From NCBI GenBank assembly GCA_029204225.1, contig CM055102.1:37070585-37134584 (forward strand): 64,000 nt of DNA, given 5' to 3'. Source of the stretch: Diphasiastrum complanatum. Its lineage: Eukaryota; Streptophyta; Lycopodiopsida; Lycopodiales; Lycopodiaceae. Both the position numbers and the translations under genes were made by a program. The notes under the pieces were generated by a model, which was not told the DNA's origin, did no database searches, and was given only the letters and a program-made list of their open reading frames with translations. Positions 37,853-47,498 of the stretch are shown piece by piece. How positions within the stretch are numbered: position 1 is the stretch's first letter; the number at the start of each line of letters is the position of its first letter.

Positions 37853-39319
37853 ATGAAAAGTATCAAGGTCTACCTTGGGAACACCAATGGGACCTGCACG
37901 GAGCTTTCTTGGCAACATAGCGAGAAAGCTATTCTTACCAATGCTTTTTTGGAAGATGTTTTGAAGGTGAAAAGTACAGGAGTGAGGATTTTTGGAATAC
38001 TGATGCACGAAAATTCTTCATTTGAGGAAGAGATAGAAGTGCAGCCACTTGTGGCAGTAGATGGAACGAAAATATTTGTGCTGGAGAAATCTTTGACCAA
38101 CATATATTGCGTGAAGTAGAGCAAATCAACTTGCAATGATGATTTCATCCTTGTGGATAGTGCAAATTCTAGTGCTAATGTGAAGAAGACCGCCCTTGAA
38201 GATGATTTGTGTTTTGATGGCAAAAATTTGGGGGTGCATGGTAATAATCCACAGAAGACAAAACATGTTTTTGAGCACTACACAGCTGAGCAGATACTAA
38301 TGGGAGAAAACGATGGACTGTTGTGGAGACTTTTATCTACGTGTGACAAGACTGTACGAGTGTCTGAGCTGCCTGTGGAGTATGATGGCAACATTGCTTT
38401 TGAACTCCCAGGGGTGGAGGATGTTTGTAGTACGTGGGATGGCATGCAACAGAAATACGATGGCCATTTGTGGACCAAACCAGTGACATCAAATGTTGTT
38501 TTTAATGGAAAGGTGCGCAAAAGCATATGTGCAAGTTTGTACGAGTGTCCCAATCAAAACCGTGGAGGGAGAGATAGAAAGGGACTACCAAACACACTTC
38601 ATTTTTCTGGTCAAGTACTCAAAGTTTGTCCAGAATTCTCTAAGTGTGTTGGTCGATATGGCTCTCTTAAGTGTTTTTATTGCAAGTTTGTGCCAATATG
38701 TATTAGTGTATGCAAATCTGTGGTCTATTATGTAATTCTTGAAAACTCAAGAGAAACTAAACTAGTGATACAGTCAGGAGTACGTGACCATCATGTTCGC
38801 ACAGGGGTGAGCAAACAAAAATTAGAAACAATAAGAGATAAAGTAGCAAATATACTTTGAATAGACAGAGGAGCTGGTCCCAAAAAAATTCAAATGGAAA
38901 TAGCAAGAGACTTGATTACAACCTGTGTCACTGGAGGAGATGAAATGACAGATGTGGACATAGGTAGAGTGGCAAAGGAGTTCCAGCCTCTAGTTATGCA
39001 AATTGGATTTCGAAGGATGGTAAACATTACAAAAAAAGATTTGTGTCCTCCATCCGATTCTCGAGACTCATTGTTGAATCTCAAGAAAACTTGTCGCTAT
39101 GATCTTTTTCATGGTATGCTATTTCCAGGACAAGGAGGAGATACAGATAGGTGTCATGTGTTCAAGATGTCCACAAAAGGTGATGCCTCTGGGGTGGACT
39201 TTATTGTTCGGATGAATAGAGAAGGATCTGGCGATTTAAAAAGAGATTGGATAATGTTTGATCACACACACAGAGTAAATGGATGGGTGACAATGGTTGC
39301 CCATGTGTATAATCCAAAG
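37853..39319 (+). pseudogene. MuDR-like transposase, N-terminal exon (copy 2)
   Basis: ATG at 37853 ('MKSIKVYLGNTNGTC'). The reading frame stays the same to 39319 but is broken by TAG at 38117 and TGA at 38858. Copy 1 has a stop codon at each of these two places. Segments: 'EEEIEVQPLVAVDGTKIFVL'; 'DDLCFDGKNLGVHGN'; a Cys-rich part around 38530-38710, in which one Cys of copy 1 is Arg ('NQNRGG'); 'KQKLETIRDKVANIL'; and 'MEIARDLITTCVTGGDEM'. It ends 'HVYNPK' at a good donor (AAA/GTAAGT at 39319). A role as DNA-binding N-terminus plus the start of the DDE core is inferred from domain order. Confidence 0.7.
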
Positions 39320-39370
39320 TAAGTATATTTAATAAAATTGCCATGATTCTATCATATTTTTTTATTACAG

Positions 39371-39689
39371 ATCTGTATCTTATTGTTGCCAGCTAACAAT
39401 GTATTCTCTCTTGAACAACTTGCAAGAATTGCTCACAATAGCAATGTGTGAAATGAAAGAAGAAGATGAGGGAGCTAAGTCTTGTTCTGGGAGAAGCTCA
39501 ATGCAGTGGTGACGAAAAATAATCACAATCGACCAAATTTTCATGGGTTTATGGCAGATGAGGCACAAGCGAACTGGCGTGCAATCAAAAAAGTATACAA
39601 TCAAGAAAACACTATGGACGGTAGAGAGAGATCGTGTTTGTTTCACTGGGAGCAAAGCCTTAAAATTCACACAGAACTATGAAATTATT
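39371..39689 (+). pseudogene. MuDR-like transposase, core exon (copy 2)
   Basis: Begins after TTTTTTATTACAG at 39370. Reads 'ELLTIAMCEMKEEDEGAKS', then after a one-base frameshift 'FWEKLNAVVTKNNHN', 'FHGFMADEAQANWRAIKK' and 'GRERSCLFHWEQSLKIH', then a stop. The D in 'MADEAQANW' and the C-(2)-H-W block are the likely catalytic-core landmarks. Copia-A is inserted 20-odd bases downstream, in the following intron. Confidence 0.7.
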
Positions 39690-39715
39690 TCAACCTTGCA
39701 TATGATACACATATT

Positions 39716-40368
39716 TGTGAAAAACTCAGATCCAAAAGATGCTAAAGTTTCATAAAGATCTTGGCCATGGAAGTTATGCACATCTAGATTGAAAAAATGA
39801 TAGAAATTGTGATGTTAAGCATACTAAACATCAACTAAACATCAAAATCTGATCATAAGCTTCCACAAACAGAAACTTGCTGTCCCTGTCCGTACTTCAG
39901 AGCCTACAACCTGCATTTCACACGTGTGAAGCCATAGCAACAAAGAAATCACAATTCTAGTGGCTAGAATGCAAGATATGAACAAAAAAGTGAGAGAGAA
40001 GAAGATGGACCTTCAAAGAGCATAACATTCATTCAATAGAATGAAAATGAGATGTGTACATACTCGTGGAGATGGCTATTTATAGCAGCCATAGTGCCTC
40101 TTGGCCACTTGTCTTATGATAGGCTAAAATTGGGGTCCAATAGGATTCACCCATATACCTAGAAATTTGGTCAAATAGGAATGCACCAAATTATGAGCCA
40201 ATAGAAGAGCTCCACACTCGACCTCCTCTAATTAATGTGACCTCAAAAGTAGTGTACACATACTTTGGGCCTCTACATACATGTATGAACCTATCTCTAA
40301 CTTTTATTTGGCCATAGGCCTACAAAATCTCAAGTTAGGAAAATACTACTAGTTGACAATTTTTCACA
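39716..40368 (-). repeat. Copia-A 3' LTR (left copy)
   Basis: TGTGAAAAAC...TTTTTCACA, 653 bp, reading identical to 44924-45576. It carries the first bases that supply the stop codon of the gag-pol frame (stop at 40364-40366). A TATA-type CTATAAATAG (minus strand) lies at 40076-40085. Confidence 0.95.
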
Positions 40369-43300
40369 CTCCCTCTTCAACTAGTTTTAGCATAGATTTA
40401 GAAAGTACACCAAGACTTGTTCTATGCTTGAAAAATAAGTCCTTTCCCAATGCTTTGGTAAAGATATCAGCCACACATTCCTTTGATGGGACATGTTCAA
40501 GCTTGATCTCTTTTGCCAACACTTGTTCTCTCACAAAATGGTAAGCCACCTCGATATGTTTGCTCCTTGCATGGAAAACCGGATTGCTTGCTAGACTTTG
40601 GGCTGAAAGGTTGTCACAAAAGATGATTGGACTCTCTGAAAAATCCAGCAAATGAAGCTCCATAATCATCCTCTTGATCCACACCATCTCCTTTGTGCAT
40701 GATGTCAAAGCTTTGTACTCGGCCTCACTAGAAGAAAGTGATATAGTTGCTTGTTTCTTCGACATCCATGAGATAGCTCCATCACCTATGAAAATAGCAT
40801 GTGCATTTATGGATTTTCTATCCATAAGGTCTCCTGCAAAATCTGAATCTGAAAAACCAAATAAGTTAGGTGATGAGCCTCTATAAACAATGCCAAAATC
40901 TTTTGTTCCCGAGATGTATCTCAAGATCCTCTTTCCTAGTTTCCAATGTTCTATGCTAGGATCTTGCATGAATTGGCTTAATCTACCAACACAATAAGAT
41001 AAATCAGGTCTTGTGATGGTTAGATATATAAGAGAACCTATTAGCTTCCTATAGAGAGTAATGTCCTCGAAGGATCTTTCATTACCTCTTATAGTTAGCT
41101 TTACATGTGATTCCATAGGTGTATCAATAGGATTTGCATCTACCATATGAAATCTATTGAGAATAGAAATAGCATACTTCTCTTGTGAAATAAAAGTGAT
41201 TTGAGAAGTTCTAATTACTTCTATTCCTAAGATATAGCTCAAAAGACCAAGATCATGCACTTCAAATTCCTTTTTTAGTGCTTTCTTGATATCTTCTATA
41301 TCTTCCTTGTTCCCTCCACTTAAAATAATGTCATCCACATAAATTAGAAGGATTGTAACATCATTAGCACTAATTCTAAAGTAAAGTGAATGATCATACT
41401 CACTCATAGTGAAGTTTTGAGAAAGTAGAAAAGAGTTAAGCCTAGCATACCAACTCCTTGGTGCTTGCTTAAGACCATACAAACTTTTTTGTAGAAAACA
41501 CACATGATTAGGCTTGCTATGAGAAACATAGCTCTCGGGTTGCTCCATGTAGACTTCCTCTTCAAGATCACCATTCAAGAAAGCATTAGAAATGTCTAAT
41601 TGCCAAAGATCCCATCCATAAAGAGTTGCAAGGGAAATGATTACTCTTATGCTCACCATCTTTGCCACGGGTGCAAAGGTTTCCTCATAGTCAATGCCAT
41701 GCTCTTGAGCATAACCTTTAGCCACCAACCTTGCCTTCAACTTGTTGATAGATCCATCTTGATTTGTCTTTACCTTGAAGATCCATTTGCATCCAATTGC
41801 ACTTTTGCCCTTTGGAAGCTCCACCAATCTCCATGTGTTGTTCTTCATAAGTGCTTCAAACTCAAGATCCATTGCTTGGATCCATTCCTCTTTTTGCCTT
41901 GCTTCATCTACACATGAAGGTACATCAAAAGAAGTTAGGAAAGCATAGTTGGATCCATCCACCACTTGCTTACCTTTGCCATCATAAGTGAGCCTTGAGG
42001 GTTTCACTTTATGCCTTGGAGTTCTCCTTGGAATTTGACTTGAAGAGGCTTCTTCAACATCCACATCCAATGTGTCATCAACTCCATTGTCATCAAGCAC
42101 ATTAGTTGCAACAACACCATCATCACTTGAAACAACTTTTGGAATGTTACTTTCATCAAAAATGACATCCCTACTTGTGAACACTTTCTTGATTGAAGGA
42201 ACATAAATCCTATATGCTTTGCTTACTTCACTATAACCAACAAAAATGCCCTTTCTTGAAGATGGATCCTCCTTAGTTCTATCATCAAGAGTAATGTTGA
42301 AGTAGCAAATGCATCCAAAAGTTCTTAGAAACTTGACATTAGGCTTCGTACCAAACAAAGCTTCAAAAGGGGTTTTTCCTTCCAATACAACACTTGGCCA
42401 TCTATTGCATAGGAAATTTGCACACAACAAAGCATCACTCCAAAAAGGTTTAGGAAGATTAGCATTCAATCTCATTGCCTTTGCACTCTCACACAAGGTT
42501 CTATTCTTCCTCTCGGCCACTCCATTTTGTTGTGGTGTTCTTGGACATGTGTACTCCCTCTTGATCCCATGCTCATCGCAAAAGGCTTTGAATTTGTTAG
42601 AAATGTATTCACCACCATTGTCGCTCCTCAAGCATTTGATTTTGGTTGTAAATTGAGTCTCAATAGCAACTTTGAACTTGACAAACACATCAAACACCTC
42701 ATCCTTGCTCTTTAGTAGATAAACCCAACAAAATCTACTAAAATCATCAATGAAAGTTACATACATCTTAGCACCTCCATTGCTAATTGTAGTAACACCA
42801 TGAATATCCGAATGCAAGAGAGAAAAAGGCATCTTAGATCTAGATATAGATCTAGTATATGGCAATCTATGTGATTTAGACAAAGCACATTCTTCACAAA
42901 CATGATTCAAGCAAGTAAGAGACTTGGGAAGTCCCCTTACTACCTCCTTTTTGGCTATTACCTCCAAGGCCTTGTAGTTGAGATGTCCCATCCTTTTATG
43001 CCATACCTCTTGAATTGACATTTGTTCATTTGCCATGCATCCAACTTGGTTAGCAACAACACATGCATCAAGCTTGAACAATTTCCCTTGCCTTTTCCCT
43101 TTTGCAATGATACTACACCCCTTTTTGATCAAGCAAGCATCACCATCAAACTCAACTTTGAATCCTTTGTCAAGCATTTGGCTTACACTAAGTAAGTTCT
43201 TGGTAATGGATGGAATGAGCAAAACATCTTTCAATTCTATATTCCTATTTGTAGAAAGTGAAATAGGAATTGTGCCAATCCCCTTGATTGCACACTCACC

Positions 43301-44314
43301 ATCATTTGCGGTATAGATTACCTTCCTATCACCATCAAATGCCATTAAAGATGAAAAATACTCTTTATGATATGTCATATGAGAAGTGGCTCCACTATCA
43401 ATCCACCAAGGATCAATGTCTCCATGATTAGCCAACAAGCAAGATGACATAACAAAAGCATCATTTGAAAGAAGCTCATCCCCACCCTCATCAATAGTTA
43501 GATTGGTTTGCTTTTCCCCTTGATCCCTCTTTTTCTTAAAACAATCACTAGCAAAATGCCCTTTGACTCCACAATAGAAACATTTTAGCTTAGATCTATC
43601 CTTCTTTTTGCCAAAAGTAGAGTGCTCACCTTGGTCTTGCCCTTTAGACCAATTGCTTTTACCTTTGCCCTTGAACTTGCCTTTAGAGAACATTGCCTCC
43701 TCTTCTCCTCCTTGAGATGTAGAAGATGCTCCCACTCTTGCTTGCAACCTGAATTCTTCAGCCAACAAGACCTCTTGCAAGTCTCCAACACTTGGTAAAC
43801 ATTTTTGGATAGCATAACTTTGAACAAGATTAGCATGATCATCCAACAAGCCATTGAGAATCACTTGAACAAGCTCCTCATTATTTATGCCATCATTAAT
43901 GCATGCTAACTCATCATTCAATGCTTTAACTCTCAAAACAAAAGCATGTCCATTCTCACTCTTCTTTTGCATACAAGAAAAGATTTGCCTTCTTAAAGTC
44001 AACACTCTAGAAGTAGACTTGGATTCATAAACCTTCTTCAAGGCTTCCCAAGCTTCACTAGATGATGTGCACTTACCAACCTCTTTGATAAGCTCATTTG
44101 TCACATTCATCTTGATCATGTGAAGGGCTTTCTTTGCCCTCTTGTCATACCTCAATTGTTCTTGAGGTGCCAAAGGTCTCTCCTCCACACCTACAACAAT
44201 ATCCATCAACTCATTCATCTCAAGCAAAGACTCCATCCTTACTTTCCAAGTAGAATAGTTGAGGGAGGTAAGCCTATCATTGCTTTCCAACATGTAGCCT
44301 CCATTTGTAGCCAT
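40364..44314 (-). CDS. Copia-A gag-pol polyprotein, 1316 aa, intact
   Basis: A single frame from ATG 44314 ('MATNGGYMLESNDRL') to a TGA inside the 3' LTR. Domains in order: gag (1-240); zinc knuckle 'CFYCGVKGHFASDC' (245-258, CX2CX4HX4C complete); aspartic protease 'WWIDSGATSHM' (Asp about 306); integrase zinc site H439/H444 ('WHKRMGHLNY') with C473/C476 ('CEECALSK'); integrase core D503, D565 ('SDNGGEY') and E601 ('GVAERKN'); RT with D907 ('WQLDISNAFLNG') and YVDD (992-995); RNase H with 'FSDSDFAGDLMDRK', 'LSSSEAEYKAL' and 'CDNLSAQSL'; and a C-terminal 'ADIFTKALGKDLF'. Length and order are normal for plant copia. Every catalytic residue I looked for is present. Transcription should start in the LTR at 44924-45576. 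Confidence 0.95.
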   Translation of the reverse strand: MATNGGYMLESNDRLTSLNYSTWKVRMESLLEMNELMDIVVGVEERPLAPQEQLRYDKRAKKALHMIKMNVTNELIKEVGKCTSSSEAWEALKKVYESKSTSRVLTLRRQIFSCMQKKSENGHAFVLRVKALNDELACINDGINNEELVQVILNGLLDDHANLVQSYAIQKCLPSVGDLQEVLLAEEFRLQARVGASSTSQGGEEEAMFSKGKFKGKGKSNWSKGQDQGEHSTFGKKKDRSKLKCFYCGVKGHFASDCFKKKRDQGEKQTNLTIDEGGDELLSNDAFVMSSCLLANHGDIDPWWIDSGATSHMTYHKEYFSSLMAFDGDRKVIYTANDGECAIKGIGTIPISLSTNRNIELKDVLLIPSITKNLLSVSQMLDKGFKVEFDGDACLIKKGCSIIAKGKRQGKLFKLDACVVANQVGCMANEQMSIQEVWHKRMGHLNYKALEVIAKKEVVRGLPKSLTCLNHVCEECALSKSHRLPYTRSISRSKMPFSLLHSDIHGVTTISNGGAKMYVTFIDDFSRFCWVYLLKSKDEVFDVFVKFKVAIETQFTTKIKCLRSDNGGEYISNKFKAFCDEHGIKREYTCPRTPQQNGVAERKNRTLCESAKAMRLNANLPKPFWSDALLCANFLCNRWPSVVLEGKTPFEALFGTKPNVKFLRTFGCICYFNITLDDRTKEDPSSRKGIFVGYSEVSKAYRIYVPSIKKVFTSRDVIFDESNIPKVVSSDDGVVATNVLDDNGVDDTLDVDVEEASSSQIPRRTPRHKVKPSRLTYDGKGKQVVDGSNYAFLTSFDVPSCVDEARQKEEWIQAMDLEFEALMKNNTWRLVELPKGKSAIGCKWIFKVKTNQDGSINKLKARLVAKGYAQEHGIDYEETFAPVAKMVSIRVIISLATLYGWDLWQLDISNAFLNGDLEEEVYMEQPESYVSHSKPNHVCFLQKSLYGLKQAPRSWYARLNSFLLSQNFTMSEYDHSLYFRISANDVTILLIYVDDIILSGGNKEDIEDIKKALKKEFEVHDLGLLSYILGIEVIRTSQITFISQEKYAISILNRFHMVDANPIDTPMESHVKLTIRGNERSFEDITLYRKLIGSLIYLTITRPDLSYCVGRLSQFMQDPSIEHWKLGKRILRYISGTKDFGIVYRGSSPNLFGFSDSDFAGDLMDRKSINAHAIFIGDGAISWMSKKQATISLSSSEAEYKALTSCTKEMVWIKRMIMELHLLDFSESPIIFCDNLSAQSLASNPVFHARSKHIEVAYHFVREQVLAKEIKLEHVPSKECVADIFTKALGKDLFFKHRTSLGVLSKSMLKLVEEGV
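40369..40380 (-). promoter_or_regulatory. Copia-A polypurine tract
   Basis: The minus strand reads GAAGAGGGAG immediately before the 3' LTR. It primes plus-strand DNA synthesis. It also codes for the last residues of pol (VEEGV). Confidence 0.85.
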
Positions 44315-44900
44315 GTTGCAATGATTGATCTCTGATCTTTGACCTGTTCCAATGCACTAAGCACTCTCTTGAATCAACAAATGAAACACAAGAAGAAATC
44401 ACAAAGATTTGGAACCTAAAACCTTACTTTTTCTCTCTTTTCCTCACTTTTTCCTTAATTTTAGCCACTAGTTTTATGATTTCTTGATCAAACCAAGACC
44501 AAACCTCAATATACTTGCTTTTCCCTCACTCCTAAGATTGAAATACACTCTTGAATCATTCAGCAAACTGAAAATCAGAGGGTTACATCAATTTTGAAGT
44601 TTTTGACATGAAGAAGCAAGAAATTGAATCAAAAAACTATATGCTAGAATGGAAAACTAATAGGATCTTGTTGGATCTTGCATCTCCCTCTTTCCAAAAC
44701 AATTTTTGTCTCCTTATTCTGATAAGTACAGAGGGAATTCGCCCTACTTCAATTGAAATGCATACAAATGATGTTTTGATCACAAAGATCCAATTTCTAC
44801 ACATAAATCAACAAGATTTTTAGCTAGAAACTTGATTGGAATGCTACAAAAGCAAACTCGCCCACAAATCTCTTCTAAATCTGGCAAAACCTGCACATTT
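44315..44900 (-). other. Copia-A 5' leader
   Basis: About 590 bp of untranslated leader between the primer binding site and the gag start. No other gene seen. Confidence 0.7.
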
Positions 44901-44923
44901 GGCCGCCTAATGCTCTGATACCA
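44901..44923 (-). promoter_or_regulatory. Copia-A primer binding site
   Basis: The minus strand reads TGGTATCAGAGCATTAGG directly after the 5' LTR. TGGTATCAGAGC is complementary to the 3' end of plant initiator tRNA-Met, the usual copia primer. Confidence 0.9.
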
Positions 44924-45576
44924 TGTGAAAAACTCAGATCCAAAAGATGCTAAAGTTTCATAAAGATCTTGGCCATGGAAGTTATGCACATCTAGATTGA
45001 AAAAATGATAGAAATTGTGATGTTAAGCATACTAAACATCAACTAAACATCAAAATCTGATCATAAGCTTCCACAAACAGAAACTTGCTGTCCCTGTCCG
45101 TACTTCAGAGCCTACAACCTGCATTTCACACGTGTGAAGCCATAGCAACAAAGAAATCACAATTCTAGTGGCTAGAATGCAAGATATGAACAAAAAAGTG
45201 AGAGAGAAGAAGATGGACCTTCAAAGAGCATAACATTCATTCAATAGAATGAAAATGAGATGTGTACATACTCGTGGAGATGGCTATTTATAGCAGCCAT
45301 AGTGCCTCTTGGCCACTTGTCTTATGATAGGCTAAAATTGGGGTCCAATAGGATTCACCCATATACCTAGAAATTTGGTCAAATAGGAATGCACCAAATT
45401 ATGAGCCAATAGAAGAGCTCCACACTCGACCTCCTCTAATTAATGTGACCTCAAAAGTAGTGTACACATACTTTGGGCCTCTACATACATGTATGAACCT
45501 ATCTCTAACTTTTATTTGGCCATAGGCCTACAAAATCTCAAGTTAGGAAAATACTACTAGTTGACAATTTTTCACA
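44924..45576 (-). repeat. Copia-A 5' LTR (right copy, promoter)
   Basis: 653 bp, identical by eye to 39716-40368. A minus-strand TATA box (CTATAAATAG, 45284-45293) should direct the element transcript. A GAGAGAGAAGAAG-type purine stretch lies nearby. Confidence 0.95.
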
Positions 45577-45635
45577 ATATTTTTATGAAGCATGTAGAAT
45601 AATATATTTATTTTGATTTTTTACTTGTTGCAGAT

Positions 45636-46004
45636 CGTCAATGTTGATAATGTTGAGGACCTAGCGAGAACACCGCGAACAAATTAAGCGGAGTCAGTGC
45701 ATGGCAGTTGGTTAGCTGGAGGAGGACAAAGAAAACAAATTTCTCTCTATGATGCTGTTGTGATGGATCTTGCAAATGCCATTTTGCAAACAACCAAACA
45801 AATTTCATTCAACGAGGGAAGACACATAGAACGTGGACCAAGTTTGAAGATCTCGTTGATCGGGTGTTTTGCAGAGCAAACACAACACCTCAGCCTAGGT
45901 TTGTTAATCATGTGGTGCAACATGCTGTGACTGGGACTAACATGGATCAGAACCCACAAATGTATGGTGATAGCACAACTTTTAGAAGAAAAAGAAATCC
46001 AGTA
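45636..46004 (+). pseudogene. MuDR-like transposase, post-core exon (copy 2)
   Basis: Begins after a TTACTTGTTGCAG acceptor. Reads 'NVDNVEDLARTPRTN' stop 'AESVHGSWLAGGGQRK' and 'SLYDAVVMDLANAILQ'. The TAA inside the NLAES block replaces Leu of copy 1, so this copy lost the catalytic-Glu block on its own. After 'RGPSLK' the frame changes to 'FCRANTTPQPRFVNHVVQ' and 'YGDSTTFRRKRNPV', where Copia-B is inserted. Confidence 0.65.
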
Positions 46005-46742
46005 TGTGAAGAATTGAAAAAGATTATCTATGTTAGATATAGGGGTCTTATGTTTTTTTACATCAAGCATCTAGGTGTAGGATGTTGATAGGAATAAATT
46101 TGGCATAGATGGCAAATTATGCATTTCCACTTGTAATGCCACTATTGAGCCAAAATAGAGTAAGAGACTAAACACTTGCCAATTAGAGTGTAGACAAGTG
46201 TAAAGTTTTTGTTTGATGAATTCCAAGAGGTCCAATAGGATTTAGAGGTGGAATTTTGTGAGGTCCAATAGGAAATTGAGGTGTGCTTGAATATAGTCCA
46301 ATAGAATTAAGAGGTGCATGGATCAATGATCCAATAGGATCAAGAGGTGACAAAATATGGTCCAATCATAGTTAAGCATAGTGGTAGCTCGTGGACCTAC
46401 TAGTATCATTGTACTCCTCATTTTGAAGCTAATTGATTTGGTGATTTCATGGATTTTGTGAGTTATTGGATTTCTAGCTTTCTCTCTCTACCCGAGAGCT
46501 CATGATGCATTTTCTCTCTCTATCCGAGGAGAGCAGCTTGTTTTTACTTAGATTATTTTTTGAATACTTCCCACACGTGTGAGTGAGAGTTGGAAGTGAT
46601 TGAATGCATGTAGTAGTGTGTTCTTGCCATAGGATTCAAGATTGATCTTGAATCTCAATCTAGTCTTGATCTTGGTGCATCTACACACCTTAGGAGATCA
46701 CAAGTACATGTAGTGGACAGTCCACACGTGTGAAATTCAACA
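46005..46742 (+). repeat. Copia-B 5' LTR
   Basis: TGTGAAGAATTG...GAAATTCAACA, 738 bp, pairing with 51488-52225. It contains several CCAATAG-type boxes in tandem (about 46230-46370) and a CTCTCTCT pyrimidine stretch. Confidence 0.95.
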
Positions 46743-46760
46743 TGGTATCAGAGCCTACCT
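46743..46760 (+). promoter_or_regulatory. Copia-B primer binding site
   Basis: TGGTATCAGAGCCTACCT starts directly after the LTR. Matches initiator tRNA-Met. Confidence 0.9.
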
Positions 46761-47498
46761 AAGGTTACCATGCATTTTGATCCATCTAAGTGAAAAAAAT
46801 TTCATCAATCTTGAGCTAGAAGTTGTCAAGGCCCATTTTCTTAGCTATCTTGTTCAATCTTGGATCAAAAGAGATCAAAAGGACATTGATTGGGTCTGAC
46901 CTGGTACTGTACGGAATCAGGTGCTCAGACACGTGTGAGGAACATCCAATTTCAGTTTGGAAGTTCTCTCTCATGTTTGATCCATTTATCTTGCTTGATA
47001 GCTTGTTTTGAAGCTATTTTTGTCTAGTTTTTGTTGCAATCAGTTTCATTCCATTTGGTTGAGCCAATCAAAAGTTATAAGCTTTTGAAGAGGGTTAGGT
47101 AGGGCACCTAGACCTGGGTGGACACATTTGGTTTGGTCAAGAGATTGCTTGGTTGATCCAAAATCACAATTGTATCCTGCCAATCTCATCTATATGTGAT
47201 CTAGGCACTGTTTTGAAATCTTAGCCATTTTGTTTCATGCAATATCATTGTATTTGAGTCAAATTTGGTCTCTTAGTGTATTTCACACGTGCTAAGAGTG
47301 TTAGATCCTAACTTTGCCTATACTCCATCATTTGATGTGAAATAGATCTTGTTTTAGAGAGATTTGAGTAGCTAGTGAGAATCAATTCACAAATTGTTGC
47401 AAGATCTTTCATAGGAGGAGATAGTACTCAATTATTGGATCCTATTGAAAGTGTGTAACAACATTTATTGTTCATCATTTGAGTTTTCTTCACTTCAA
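46761..47498 (+). other. Copia-B 5' leader
   Basis: About 740 bp of leader with no long frame, between the primer site and the gag start. Confidence 0.7.

Larger units (their letters stand above)
39716..45576 (-). mobile_element. Copia-A: complete, apparently intact Ty1/copia element
   Basis: 5861 bp, flanked by the 5-bp duplication ATATT (39711-39715 and 45577-45581). The empty site survives in copy 1 of the host transposon (CACATATTTTTATG near 3160, minus strand). LTRs are 653 bp each and I see no difference between them. A primer binding site, a polypurine tract and one uninterrupted gag-pol frame are present. All signs point to a very recent insertion that could still be active. Confidence 0.95.

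Noticed and set aside
37870-38223. Minus-strand frame of 117 codons in copy 2
   Set aside because: Shadow of the N-terminal transposase exon on the plus strand.
42309-42656. Plus-strand frames inside Copia-A
   Set aside because: Opposite-strand shadows of the intact gag-pol frame.
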